The translations under genes and the position numbers were made by a program. The notes beneath the pieces are model-generated. The model had not been told where the DNA came from and did not search any database. It was given only the letters and a program-made list of their open reading frames with translations. A stretch of DNA of 64,000 nt from Olsenella sp. KH3B4 (GTDB taxonomy: Bacteria > Actinomycetota > Coriobacteriia > Coriobacteriales > Atopobiaceae), in the NCBI GenBank assembly GCA_900111695.1, contig FOHD01000002.1, positions 248,001 to 312,000 on the forward strand. The letters run 5' to 3'. This document shows positions 1 through 8,480 of the stretch, one piece after another (the first letter of the stretch is position 1; every line of letters starts with the position of its first letter).

Positions 1-795
1 CGCGCCCTCGAAGGCCTCCTCCATGGAGTGCGCCTGGGTGAACGTGGCGCCGGACTCCTGGGCGTAGACGCCGGCCTGCTTGACAAGCTCGGGCATGAGG
101 TCGTAGCCCTCGGGGTGCGCCAGGGTAACGTTCATGCCAAAGCGGGTGAGCAGCATGATGAGCGACTGCGGGCAGGAGAGCGGCTTACCGTAGGAGGGGC
201 TGTAGGCCCAGGTAACGGCGACCTTCTTGCCCTTGAGGTTCTCAAGACCGCCAAACTCGTTGATGAGGTAGAGCAGGTCTGCAGAGGACTGCGTGGGGTG
301 GTCGGAGTCGGACTGCAGCGAGACGAGCGTGGGACGGTGGTCCAGGATGCCGTCGGCATAGGACTGCGCCACGGACTCCGAGACCTCCTTCATGTACGCG
401 TCGCCCTCGCCGATGAACTTGTCGTCGCGGATGCCGATGACGTCAGCCATGAAGCTGATCATCGTGGCGGTCTCGCGCACGGTCTCGCCGTGGGCGATCT
501 GTGACTTGGACTCGTCGAGGTCCTGGAGCTGCAGGCCCAGCATATTGGTGCCGGAGGCAAACGAGAAGCGCGTGCGCGTGGAGTTGTCGCGGAAGTTGGA
601 GACCGCGAGGCCCGAGTCGAAGATGCGCGTGGAGATGTTGCGCTCACGCAGGTTGCGAAGGGCGTCGGCAACCAGGTAGAGAGCGCGGAGCTCGTCGGTG
701 GTCTTATCCCACGTGTGCAGGAAGTCGCTGTTATACATCTTGGAGTAGTCGAGCTTCTCGAGCTGGTCGAGGTAGTTCTGGAACTTTGCGTCCAT
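1..795 (-). CDS. ygeW: Knotted carbamoyltransferase YgeW (3' end cut by window edge)
   Basis: The frame stays open from an ATG at 795 to the left edge, giving 265 codons without a stop, so the C-terminus is missing. The translation carries the carbamoyl-phosphate loop DNSTRTRFSFA (around residue 70) and reads like an aspartate/ornithine transcarbamylase with YgeW-type features such as HPTQSSADLLYL. YgeW-family enzymes are trimeric knotted transcarbamylases found in purine/selenium-linked clusters; the physiological substrate is unsettled, and in the purine pathway it is thought to handle a carbamoylated ring-opening product. It follows ygeY after 109 bp in the same direction. The neighbours ygeY and ygeX strongly support the name. 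Confidence 0.9.
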   Translation of the reverse strand, partial: MDAKFQNYLDQLEKLDYSKMYNSDFLHTWDKTTDELRALYLVADALRNLRERNISTRIFDSGLAVSNFRDNSTRTRFSFASGTNMLGLQLQDLDESKSQIAHGETVRETATMISFMADVIGIRDDKFIGEGDAYMKEVSESVAQSYADGILDHRPTLVSLQSDSDHPTQSSADLLYLINEFGGLENLKGKKVAVTWAYSPSYGKPLSCPQSLIMLLTRFGMNVTLAHPEGYDLMPELVKQAGVYAQESGATFTQAHSMEEAFEGA

Positions 796-867
796 TCTCG
801 TTTCCCTTTCTTGATTCTTGGCCTGCTGGGTCTTCCCGATGACCGCTGGGTCTACGTGCAAGGGCCC

Positions 868-899
868 CGGCCGCGACGATGCGCCGCGACCGGGACGCG
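868..899 (-). other. Hairpin between ygeY and ygeW
   Basis: GC-rich inverted repeat with a stem of about ten pairs (CCCGGTCGCG against CGCGGCCGGG, one wobble) in the 109-bp gap after the ygeY stop. No T-run follows, so it is more likely an RNA-stability or attenuation element than a full terminator. Confidence 0.4.
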
Positions 900-904
900 G
901 TTAA

Positions 905-2287
905 CTACTTGATGTCGTTGCCGGTGAGGCTGGCGCGGAACTCGGTGGCGTCGCCGGTTGCCTGGCTGGGGTCGTAGAGGTTCACGGCCGCAACGTAAAG
1001 GGCAGCGCACGTGGAGAGGTCCTGCTTGTAGGTGACCTCGTTGGGCGCGTGTGCCTGGGACTCGGCGCCGGGGCCAAAGCCCACGCAGGGGATGCCGTAG
1101 CGGCCCTGGATGGAGACGCAGTTCGTCGAGAAGGTCCACTTGTCGCACAGAGGCCTGCCCTCGCGCTTGTCCATGGACTTGGGGCAGCCGATGCGCTTGT
1201 CGCCAAAGAGGGCCTTGTGCGCGTCGACGAGTGCCTTGACGTGGGGTGCAGACTCCTTGTTGATCCACGTGGGGAAGTACGCCTCGGTCTCGTAGACCTC
1301 GCCGGTCCAGCTGGGACGGTCGTACATGTACATGGAGACCTTCACGTCGTCGCCGTACTTCTTGACGGCGGGGAGGTTGCGGACCTCCTCGAGGCAGGAC
1401 TCGTAGGTCTCGCCAGCGGTCATGCGGCGGTCGATGGAGATGGCACAAGAGTCAGCCACAGCGCAGCGCGAGGGGCTGGTGTAGAAGATCTGGGAGACGG
1501 TGCAGGTGCCGCGACCCAGGAAGCGGGCGTCCTCATAGTGCTCGGGGTTGTACTTGGGATCGAGCATCTTGACGAGACCCTTGATGGAGGTGGACTCGTC
1601 GCAGCCGTTGTTGTTGAGGGCACGCACGTCGTTCACGATGTCGGCCATCTTGTAGATGGCGTTGTCGCCGCGCTCGGGCGCGGAGCCGTGGCAGGAGACG
1701 CCGTGGACGTCGACCCTAATCTCCATGCGGCCGCGGTGACCACGGTAGATGCCGCCGTCGGTGGGCTCGGTGGAGATGACGAACTCGGGCTTGATGCCGT
1801 CCTTGTTGTAGATGTACTGCCAGCACATGCCGTCGCAGTCCTCTTCCTGGACGGAGCCCACGACCATGATCTTGTAGCCCTCGGGGATGAGGTCCATGTC
1901 CTTCATCATCTTGGCCGCGTAGGTAGCGGAGGCAACGCCGCCCTCCTGGTCGGAGCCGCCACGGCCACCGATAAGCTGGTCGTCCTCGAAGCCCTTGTAG
2001 GGGTCGAAGTCCCAGTTGTCGCGGTTGCCGATGCCAACGGTATCGATGTGGCCGTCGATGGCGATGATCTTGTCGCCCGTGCCCATGAAGCCCATCACGT
2101 TGCCGAGGCCGTCCACCTTGACCTCGTCGAAGCCGAGCTTCTCCATCTCGGCCTTGATGCAAGCCACAACGTCACCCTCCTCGCAGGACTCGCTGGGGTG
2201 GGAGATCATGGCGCGCAGGAACGCGGTCATGTCCGCGTTGTAGGCCTTCGCTGCTTCCTTGATCTTGTCGTAGTCGAGTTCCTTCAT
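905..2287 (-). CDS. ygeY: YgeY family M20 metallohydrolase
   Basis: 460 residues, the usual length for YgeY. It is an M20-family zinc amidohydrolase: the first metal motif is IDGHIDTVG (near residue 78) and the acidic EEDCDG motif (near residue 149) supplies the general base and metal ligand. The family is annotated as selenium-metabolism-linked, but genetic work in gut anaerobes ties it to purine/urate breakdown, where it would cleave an amide or ureido bond of an opened purine ring. AAGGAGG lies just before the ATG. It leads a ygeY-ygeW unit and has an operator-like palindrome at 2353-2367. The exact substrate cannot be read from the sequence. Confidence 0.92.
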   Translation of the reverse strand: MKELDYDKIKEAAKAYNADMTAFLRAMISHPSESCEEGDVVACIKAEMEKLGFDEVKVDGLGNVMGFMGTGDKIIAIDGHIDTVGIGNRDNWDFDPYKGFEDDQLIGGRGGSDQEGGVASATYAAKMMKDMDLIPEGYKIMVVGSVQEEDCDGMCWQYIYNKDGIKPEFVISTEPTDGGIYRGHRGRMEIRVDVHGVSCHGSAPERGDNAIYKMADIVNDVRALNNNGCDESTSIKGLVKMLDPKYNPEHYEDARFLGRGTCTVSQIFYTSPSRCAVADSCAISIDRRMTAGETYESCLEEVRNLPAVKKYGDDVKVSMYMYDRPSWTGEVYETEAYFPTWINKESAPHVKALVDAHKALFGDKRIGCPKSMDKREGRPLCDKWTFSTNCVSIQGRYGIPCVGFGPGAESQAHAPNEVTYKQDLSTCAALYVAAVNLYDPSQATGDATEFRASLTGNDIK

Positions 2288-2352
2288 TGGGTCCTCCTTG
2301 CATCGAGCGACGTTCTTGCTGGCTTGGTACCGTAAACAATAAGTCTGCTTAC

Positions 2353-2367
2353 CAAACTTTTTGTTTG
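2353..2367. promoter_or_regulatory. Purine-island operator, site 1 (upstream of ygeY)
   Basis: CAAAC-TTTTT-GTTTG, extended to a 19-bp palindrome at 2351-2369. It lies 65 bp before the ygeY ATG. A possible -10 (TATTGT, minus strand) follows 11 nt downstream. It is a member of the CWAAC-N5-GTTWG family described in the findings. Confidence 0.6.
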
Positions 2368-2556
2368 GTTGACCTAATTAAAGCACGTGCGAGAGGGAAT
2401 TCAAGGGCCTTTGCCAAACTGCTGATTTTTGTCGCAGACGGTACTCTTGGCGCGGTGGACGGCGGGGCGCGAGGGCGACGCCGGGGGGGTGACGCCGGAG
2501 GCGAGGGCCGGAGGCGAGGGGTAACGCCGCAGAAACGCCCCCTCCGGCGCCGGGGT

Positions 2557-2612
2557 GGCGCCACAGCGAGGGTTTCGTACGCAGTTGCTGCGGGAGCGCG
2601 CCCTCCGGCACC
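2557..2612. repeat. 56-nt GGCGCCACAG repeat, copy 1
   Basis: Begins GGCGCCACAGCGAGGG and ends CCTCCGGCACC, with the core TTTCGTACGC and TTGCTGC. The ends form an imperfect inverted repeat. Related copies are at 22670-22725, 62323-62376 and 62384-62439. Confidence 0.7.
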
Positions 2613-2723
2613 AAGCTGTGACGGTCTTCTCGCCGATGCCGCGTCATTTCGCCATTTAAGGGTGCCTAACCGTTCGAGAAAAGCCTAAACGGCGAGAATC
2701 CGCGGCATCGGCCCCAGAGGTCA

Positions 2724-2748
2724 GCGGAGAATATCGCTTTTCTTTAAA
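2724..2748. repeat. 24-nt repeat, copy A (inverted)
   Basis: GCGGAGAATATCGCTTTT followed by TCTTTAAA. It is the reverse complement (with a few changes) of the copies at 2784-2808 and 3488-3511, so copies A and B form an inverted pair. Confidence 0.6.
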
Positions 2749-2783
2749 TGCAAATCGCGTTTGCCCAGTTGGCGAGTACAACT

Positions 2784-2808
2784 TTTAAGAAATAGCGATA
2801 TTCTTCGC
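2784..2808. repeat. 24-nt repeat, copy B
   Basis: TTTAAGAAATAGCGATATTC followed by TTCGC. It is in direct orientation with the copy at 3488-3511, and together they flank the kinase fragment and the 49-nt repeat. Confidence 0.65.
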
Positions 2809-2898
2809 AGGCCTCTCCGAGGAAGAGCTCCGGGCGCGGGGGGCGCCGCAGCCGGCGCGGGTCCAGCGCATGGGGCAAGCCGGCGGTCCATCTCTCTG

Positions 2899-3120
2899 GT
2901 GGTGCGACGGGTGATGGGCGTGACCTCCGTGAGCGTCGAGGATTACTACAGCCCCACCGCGCAACCGAGCTTTGAGGATGGGCTGCCGCAGACGACGAAG
3001 GCCGACAAGGCCAATCACGGATTTGGCATGCGGTCCATGCGTGCAATTGTCGAGCGATACGGCGGGACGCTCGTGGCACGGGCCGAAGATGGGGTCTTCC
3101 ACCTGGACATCATGCTGTAA
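2899..3120 (+). pseudogene. C-terminal fragment of a GHKL-type sensor histidine kinase
   Basis: About 70 residues end at a stop at 3118-3120. They include SVEDYYSP, then TTKADKANHGFGMRSM and AIVERYGGTL, which match the G-box end of an AgrC/ComD-like HATPase domain (GxG followed by an amphipathic helix and a closing strand). No H-box, N-box or membrane part is present upstream; the reading frame before 2899 is low-complexity repeat-like sequence. It is therefore a remnant, not a working kinase. It lies on the strand opposite to the nearby two-component system and is not derived from that kinase, which has a different architecture. Confidence 0.6.
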
Positions 3121-3325
3121 GTTGGATCGCGGCGGGCTGTTCGGCGAACCCCCGCTCGCCTGTTCAGCTGCTAAGGCGGGATGACAGCACCGAGGTCACA
3201 ACGGGACAGCCACAGGCTGCTGGACGCGGGCGAAATCCGCGCCGCAGACCCCGGCGGCAGACACCCGGCGGCAGGGCCCGGCGACAATAACGCACGCGAA
3301 AACGATTCGGTCTTCTCGCCAGGCG

Positions 3326-3374
3326 CGTTTTCCCAGGAAACTGGTAGTAACCGGTCGTTTTCGTGTGCGCTTTT
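3326..3374. repeat. 49-nt dispersed repeat, copy 1
   Basis: Starts CGTTTTCCCAGGAAACTGG and ends TTCGTGTGCGCTTTT. It is identical over 49 nt to 39756-39804, 36 kb away. Both copies are intergenic. Confidence 0.85.
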
Positions 3375-3487
3375 TTGGAAGGCGGGACACGGCGCCGACC
3401 CCGACGCCACCGCCCGGGCGTGGGACGCGGAGTTTATCGCCATTTTGTAAACTCGGCCATCGCGACCTGCGGAAACGCAACCAGCGA

Positions 3488-3511
3488 TTAAGAAATAGCG
3501 ATATTCTCCGC
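3488..3511. repeat. 24-nt repeat, copy C
   Basis: TTAAGAAATAGCGATATTCT followed by CCGC, in direct orientation with copy B and about 700 bp from it. Confidence 0.65.
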
Positions 3512-3562
3512 GATGCAAGCGTTAGGTGGGACGAGAAGAACGTGGCGCCTCCCGCCGCGCCC

Positions 3563-5629
3563 CTACAGCGAGCGACGCGTGGTGCGCACGGACGCGCGCA
3601 CGATCCCGTGCGCCATGCGGTACGTGAGCGCGAGGTACCCGCCGTACACCAGGGCAAACAGCGCCAGCCCCAGGGTCATGTTGCCAATCATGTCGCTGTA
3701 GCCCAGCACGCTCACCAGCTCGTTGATCGCCCCAAGAGCGCACAGCGAGTGCGCCATCCCCACGGCCAGCGGCAGGACAAACGCCATGGCGACCTGCGTC
3801 CTCAGCGAGCCAAAGATCAGGCGTTCGGAACAACCCAGCTCAGAGAGGGTCCGGTAGCTCGCCGAGGCGTCGCTGGCGGAGGAGAGCTGCTGGATGGCGA
3901 GAATGGCGGCGCACGCAATGACGAGAACAAACCCAATGTAGATGGCCATGTACGAGATGAGTCCCGTGGTGGAGGTGCCGTCTGCGAGCACGTCTGTGGC
4001 GGTCTGCACGCCCACCATGGCAGCGCGCCCATCCAGGTTGCTCGCAAGCGCGGCTTCCAATCCCTTGAGCGCGGCGTCGCCCTCCTCGGTCGATCCCTTG
4101 TACATGATGTTGATGATGGCGCTGTACTCCGGGGTGATTGACTTGGCGACGTCGTCGGGCACGACGTACGTGCCAGGCGTGAGGCCACCGGCGCTGTCCT
4201 GAAGGACCGCGGAGGCGTCGTCAATCACCGTGGATCGCTCCGGCGAGAGCGTGACCCCGTCAACGTCCAGGGTGAATCCCTCCTCGAGCGCCTTATTCAC
4301 AAACCCCTTCGCGTTGTCCATGTTGCACAGCATGAGGTAGTGGCCGTCCTCCAGGGAAACGGGCTCCAGCCCCAGCAGGGAGCGCATGGCATTGTAGTCC
4401 GAGATGCCCACCGCCTCGCAGAGCACGACGTGCTCGTAGCCCTTGGGCACGCTCTCGCCGGTGAGCTGAGACATGCGCTGGTATGCGGAGGTGTCGCCCC
4501 GGAGCTCCGACTCGATGAGCGCGACCCTCATGCTTGCGTGCCGACCCACCCCAGAGAGGTCGACGCCCGCCTTGGCAACCTCTGCCTTGAGGTCGATGGC
4601 GTCCGTCGAGTCGCCCGCGGGCGTCACCGAGATGGACGCGCTGTACGGTATCCCCTGCCTGGTCACGCTGTTGATAGTGCCGCAGATGCTCATGCCCGTG
4701 GTCACCGCGGTCATGGCAAGAAAGAGGATGAGCGCGATGACGCCCATGGAGAGAGCCGTGGTGTTCACGCGCGAGGCAATCTGGCGCGTCGTGAACATGT
4801 GCAGGTCTCGCCAGTAGAAGCCCCTGAGGTGCGTGATCAGCGCGGTAAGCGCACCGGCGAGCCCGTAGAAGAGGACGAAGGTCCCCACTATCACCATGGC
4901 CGTCGTGATAAGAAAGTCATTCCGGGACTCGGCAGAGCCGGACGTGGGGAACCCGTCCCTGGTCAGCCGCACGTACGCGACGCCGATAAGGGCAAGGCCG
5001 GCCACGGTGAGAATAACCGCGAAGGGCAGCTTACGTACGAACTGCCGCTCGTTGTGGCGGGCGGCGCCCATGAGCTCGATGAGCCTCACACGGCGCAGCG
5101 TAAGCCAGTTGAAGACCATCATCACCGCAAAGATCACGCCGAAGCACCGGAGGGTAAGCAGGAAGGCATCGGTCGAGAAGAAGAACGAGAAGTGCTGAAC
5201 GGTGGTCTCGAACATGCGCGCGGTGACAAAGAGCAGAACCTGCGAGAGAAGCGCCCCTAGGGCGATTCCCACTCCAAACGAGATCGCGGCCACCAGCAGC
5301 GTCTCCAGCGCGAGAACCACGGTAACCTGCCCCGTGCGCATGCCCAGCACCTGGTAGAGGCCAAGTTCCTTCTTGCGCCTGCGCATGAGGAAGTTGTTTG
5401 CATACACCATGAGAAACCCCAGGACCACGGCGAGAAACACGGTGACGCCGTCGAGGACCTGGCCTGCCGCACCAAGCATCTCGCCCACGTCGCCACGGAG
5501 GAAGTCGCCCTGCACGCTGATCGTGTTGAACGCGTAGAACACGGCCACGCCCAAAACCAGCGTGAGAAAGTACACGGCGTAGTCGTGAAGGAGCTTGCGC
5601 ATGTTGCCAAAGGCGAGCTTAGCGAGCAT
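3563..5629 (-). CDS. FtsX-family ABC permease (BceB-like)
   Basis: 688 residues from the ATG at 5629, which has GGAGGGG seven bases before it and overlaps the end of the ATPase gene by 11 bp. Several hydrophobic segments are visible, including one at the N-terminus (VYFLTLVLGVAVFYAF) and a set at the C-terminus around IYIGFVLVIACAAILAI, with a large extracytoplasmic region between about residues 320 and 540. This is the plan of BceB/FtsX permeases, which move or release peptide antibiotics and signal to a partner kinase. The frame is open further upstream but that part is antisense to nothing and merely overlaps the ATPase gene. Together with the ATPase, kinase and regulator it forms a Bce-type module. 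The ligand is unknown. Confidence 0.85.
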   Translation of the reverse strand: MLAKLAFGNMRKLLHDYAVYFLTLVLGVAVFYAFNTISVQGDFLRGDVGEMLGAAGQVLDGVTVFLAVVLGFLMVYANNFLMRRRKKELGLYQVLGMRTGQVTVVLALETLLVAAISFGVGIALGALLSQVLLFVTARMFETTVQHFSFFFSTDAFLLTLRCFGVIFAVMMVFNWLTLRRVRLIELMGAARHNERQFVRKLPFAVILTVAGLALIGVAYVRLTRDGFPTSGSAESRNDFLITTAMVIVGTFVLFYGLAGALTALITHLRGFYWRDLHMFTTRQIASRVNTTALSMGVIALILFLAMTAVTTGMSICGTINSVTRQGIPYSASISVTPAGDSTDAIDLKAEVAKAGVDLSGVGRHASMRVALIESELRGDTSAYQRMSQLTGESVPKGYEHVVLCEAVGISDYNAMRSLLGLEPVSLEDGHYLMLCNMDNAKGFVNKALEEGFTLDVDGVTLSPERSTVIDDASAVLQDSAGGLTPGTYVVPDDVAKSITPEYSAIINIMYKGSTEEGDAALKGLEAALASNLDGRAAMVGVQTATDVLADGTSTTGLISYMAIYIGFVLVIACAAILAIQQLSSASDASASYRTLSELGCSERLIFGSLRTQVAMAFVLPLAVGMAHSLCALGAINELVSVLGYSDMIGNMTLGLALFALVYGGYLALTYRMAHGIVRASVRTTRRSL

Positions 5630-6431
5630 CGTCAACCCCTCCCTGCACGGCCACGACCTGCATGATCCGCTCGAAGAAGGCGTGACGGGAATCGGCACCG
5701 CGGTCAAGCTCGGTGAAGACCCTGCCATCGCGAATGAAGAGCACGCGTCGGCAGTAGCTAGCGGCGGTCTCGTCGTGGGTGACCATGAGGACCGTGGCGC
5801 CTCTCGCCTGGTTGATGGACTCGAGGCTCTCGAGCAAGAGCTTTGCGTTCTTGGAATCAAGTGCGCCGGTGGGCTCGTCGGCAAGTACCAGCTGCGGGTT
5901 GGTGACAAGCGCCCTCGCCGCGGCCACGCGCTGACGCTGGCCGCCGGACATCTGGTAGGGGTACTTGTCGAGCACTTCCTCGATGCCAAGCGAGGATGCG
6001 GCCGCAACCACGCCCGTCTCGATCTGGGCCGCCGGCACGCGTCCAATGGTCAGCGGCAGCGCGATGTTCTCGCGCGCGGTGAGGCTGTCCAGAAGGTTGG
6101 AGTCCTGGAAGATGAAGCCCAGCTTCTCTCGGCGAAAGTCTGCAAGGCGCGAGCGAGAGATGCGCGAGACGTCCGTCCCGCCGAGCATGATGGTTCCCGA
6201 AGTGGGCGCGTCAATCGTGGCGATGCAGTTGAGCAGCGTGGACTTGCCCGAGCCCGAAGGCCCCATGAGGGCGACGAACTCCCCTGCGGCAATGGTGAGG
6301 CTAATGCCGTTGAGCGCATGGGTCGTGGCGCTGTGACCACCGTAGGTTTTCGTTACGTCCCACACCTCGAGCACGGGTGTCGAGGCGCTGTGCGCTATGC
6401 TCGCGCTGCCGCTGTCCATATGGCGTGCCAT
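5619..6431 (-). CDS. ABC transporter ATP-binding protein (BceA/LolD-like)
   Basis: 270 residues from the ATG at 6431, chosen because AAGGAG precedes it; an open frame continues upstream without a comparable ribosome-binding site. Walker A is GPSGSGKST, the signature is MSGGQRQRVAAARAL, Walker B is LVLADEPTGALDS. The LolD/MacB/BceA subfamily partners with FtsX-type permeases, which is exactly what follows. It starts about 156 bp after the histidine kinase gene ends, with a candidate response-regulator site between them. Confidence 0.9.
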   Translation of the reverse strand: MARHMDSGSASIAHSASTPVLEVWDVTKTYGGHSATTHALNGISLTIAAGEFVALMGPSGSGKSTLLNCIATIDAPTSGTIMLGGTDVSRISRSRLADFRREKLGFIFQDSNLLDSLTARENIALPLTIGRVPAAQIETGVVAAASSLGIEEVLDKYPYQMSGGQRQRVAAARALVTNPQLVLADEPTGALDSKNAKLLLESLESINQARGATVLMVTHDETAASYCRRVLFIRDGRVFTELDRGADSRHAFFERIMQVVAVQGGVDDAR

Positions 6432-6546
6432 GTGTGGCTCCTTCTCGTGTTGGTGTGGGCGGCCGATGTAGCCGCCCGCCGCGTGGCTGCGAGATACATG
6501 GTGGACCGCCGGCATCTGGGCTGCCATCGATTGCCATGACACAACC

Positions 6547-6565
6547 TTACGTTTGCGTCACGTTT
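6547..6565 (-). promoter_or_regulatory. Candidate response-regulator direct repeat
   Basis: TTACGTTT at 6547-6554 and TCACGTTT at 6558-6565 repeat with an 11-bp period, as OmpR-family regulators prefer. It lies between the kinase stop and the ATPase start, where BceR-type regulators bind. No experimental support. Confidence 0.4.
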
Positions 6566-6587
6566 GGCATCATGCGAGAACCGCCTG

Positions 6588-7640
6588 CTAGACGGCGCGA
6601 GAGCGCTCCCTTGGGAAGGCGATGTCGATGGTGGTCCCAATGCCTGCGGCACTTCTCGCCCCCACGGCGAGCCCCATCTTCTCGCAGAGCGTCCGCACGA
6701 GGTAGAGCCCCATGCCGGTCGAGCGCTCGTGCGTCCTGCCGTTGGTGCCGGTGAAGCCACGCTCGAAGATGCGGCCAAGGTCGGCCTCGGAGATGCCACA
6801 CCCGTTGTCGGCCACGTGGAGCACCACGCGCTCCTCGGCACTGCCCGTGCCCTCAACACTGGCCGAGAAGCACAGGCGCGCCTGGCGCCCGTCACGCTCG
6901 GGAACGGCGCGATAGCGCACGGCGTTGTCGATGAGCTGCCCCAGGATGAAGGTCATCCACTTTGGGTCGCAGTAGGCCCAGAGGCCCTTCTCGCCTTCAA
7001 GTCCTGCCAGGTCGACGGCCACGTGGGCTTCGATGAGCGAGCGGGCGCGGGACTTCACCGCGTCGCGGGCAAGCTCCCCCAGATCGCACCTGCGCAGAAG
7101 GTAGTCCTTGTCAACCGAGGTGCTGCGGGCGTAGTAGAGCGCGTTCTCGACGTCAGCCTCCACGCGCGCGACCTCGCGCGAGAGGGTACGGGCATCCTCG
7201 CCGTGGCTGTTGGCCAACGTGAGGTTCATGGCTGCGAGCGGCGTCTTTATCTCGTGAACCCAGAGTTCGACGTAGCGGCGGTACTCCTGCATCTGTTGCT
7301 TAAGCCCCGCCTCTCTGCGACGTGACGTGCGCACGACGCCCTGGATGGCCTCCCAGGCAAGCTCACCCTCGGGGTAGTCGGGCTCCGGAAGGGTGGCGGC
7401 AACGTCGAGCGCGTCCTCCTCGCCCTCGGCAAGGCGCGCGAGCCCCCGCGCAAACGAGCGCCCGCGCAGCCACTCCCAGACGAGCCCCGTCACCTCGAGC
7501 ACGGTGACGAGAAGCATGACCAGCTCGGTGGCCCCCCTCTCCACGCCAACCACGGGCAGCATCACGGCGAGCAGGGCAACCACCGCCACGGAGCAGACCA
7601 CGCGAACCGCGTGGCTTCTCAGGTACGCGCGGAGGCTCAT
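6588..7640 (-). CDS. Sensor histidine kinase, BceS-like (intramembrane-sensing type)
   Basis: 350 residues. Two hydrophobic segments lie close together at the N-terminus (about 12-32 and 38-55) with almost no external loop. The H-box is VHEIKTPLAAMNL with His129, the N-box is QLIDNAVRY, followed by DNGCGIS and GMGLYLVRTL. The short two-helix sensor is typical of kinases that sense through a partner ABC permease instead of binding the ligand themselves. Its ATG overlaps the response-regulator TGA (ATGA), so the two are translationally coupled. Confidence 0.9.
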   Translation of the reverse strand: MSLRAYLRSHAVRVVCSVAVVALLAVMLPVVGVERGATELVMLLVTVLEVTGLVWEWLRGRSFARGLARLAEGEEDALDVAATLPEPDYPEGELAWEAIQGVVRTSRRREAGLKQQMQEYRRYVELWVHEIKTPLAAMNLTLANSHGEDARTLSREVARVEADVENALYYARSTSVDKDYLLRRCDLGELARDAVKSRARSLIEAHVAVDLAGLEGEKGLWAYCDPKWMTFILGQLIDNAVRYRAVPERDGRQARLCFSASVEGTGSAEERVVLHVADNGCGISEADLGRIFERGFTGTNGRTHERSTGMGLYLVRTLCEKMGLAVGARSAAGIGTTIDIAFPRERSRAV

Positions 7641-8314
7641 GCGCCCTCCACCCGCAGCGAGTAGCCCATGCCGCGATGGGTCACGACGGCATGCGGCAGC
7701 CCAATCCTGCCAAGCGCCTGGCGCAGGCGGGTAACGTTGACCGTGAGGGTGTTGTCGTCCACGAAGGCGTCTGTTGCCCAAAGCGCCTCCATGAGGTCCT
7801 CACGAGACACAATGGCACCCGGCTGACGCATGAGACACTCAAGGATGCGCAGCTCGTTGCGGGAAAGCTCGACCGTCTTGCCGCCAAAGCTTGCCTCTGC
7901 ACGCACAGCGTCGAGGGAGAGGCCGCCCGCATGGACAACGGAGGCGCGCGCCGGCTGCCTGCGCCGGAGGAGGGCCTCAAGGTGAGCCAGGATAAGCTGC
8001 GGATTCGCGGACTTTGCTACAAAGTCGTCGGCCCCAACGGAGAGGCTCATGAGCTCGTCCAGCTCGGAGGTGCGGCTGGTGAGCACCATGATGGGTACGT
8101 CGCTTTGCTGCCGCAGGGCTCGCGCCACGTACTGGCCGTCGGTCCCGGGAAGGCCCAGGTCGAGCACGACGGCATCGGGCGAGGCGGCGGTGATGTCCTC
8201 TACCAGGCGGTCAAAGCGCGTGGCGCACTGGACGTGGTGGCCCGCGTTTGCGAGAAGCACCGACAGCTGCTCACGCACACCGGGGTCGTCCTCCACAAGG
8301 TAGAGATTGGCCAT
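7637..8314 (-). CDS. OmpR-family response regulator, BceR-like
   Basis: 225 residues from the ATG at 8314. The receiver has the acidic pair E8-D9-D10, phosphoacceptor Asp52 in VVLDLGLPG and the conserved Lys in DDFVAKS. The C-terminal winged helix includes SRNELRILECLM and ends with HRGMGYSL. It is the first gene of the RR-HK-ATPase-permease series. The likely role is to induce the transporter when a membrane-active peptide is present; this is inferred from family and gene order. Confidence 0.9.
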   Translation of the reverse strand: MANLYLVEDDPGVREQLSVLLANAGHHVQCATRFDRLVEDITAASPDAVVLDLGLPGTDGQYVARALRQQSDVPIMVLTSRTSELDELMSLSVGADDFVAKSANPQLILAHLEALLRRRQPARASVVHAGGLSLDAVRAEASFGGKTVELSRNELRILECLMRQPGAIVSREDLMEALWATDAFVDDNTLTVNVTRLRQALGRIGLPHAVVTHRGMGYSLRVEGA

Positions 8315-8390
8315 CAAAGCCTCCGCATCCAAACTGGTTGCCGCGTATGGACATTCTTCGCGTATGGGCAATCTTAGCATCGAGAAGGAC

Positions 8391-8442
8391 GCGGCCGGCA
8401 CGCCTGCGCGCACCGGCCGCTGTAGCCCTGGGAGGCAGGGCT
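8391..8442 (-). terminator. Paired hairpins after ygeX
   Basis: GCGGCCGG (8391-8398) pairs with CCGGCCGC (8413-8420), and AGCCCTG pairs with CAGGGCT in 8423-8442. They fill the gap between the ygeX stop and the response-regulator start. There is no strong T-run, so termination is only a guess. Confidence 0.35.
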
Positions 8443-8480
8443 CGTCCTTTGCAATGACGCCCTCAGGCGTTGAGGTGGCC

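Larger units (their letters stand above)
2288..3562. other. Gene-poor stretch with repeats and gene debris
   Basis: About 1.3 kb between ygeY and the ABC permease. It holds the ygeY promoter region, a very G-rich tract (2450-2550), one copy of the 56-nt GGCGCCACAG repeat, three copies of a 24-nt repeat, one copy of the 49-nt repeat and a fragment of a sensor kinase. I see no intact gene. It looks like a site of repeated insertion and decay beside the BceRS-BceAB-like module. Confidence 0.6.

Noticed and set aside
3365..4141. A 258-codon plus-strand frame over the permease 3' end
   Set aside because: Antisense to the FtsX-type permease, His/Arg/Gln-rich and without family resemblance.
5630..6046. 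N-terminal extension of the ABC permease by 139 codons
   Set aside because: It lies inside the ATPase gene in another frame and is Arg/Ser/Pro-rich; the internal ATG at 5629 has a good ribosome-binding site and begins the membrane domain.
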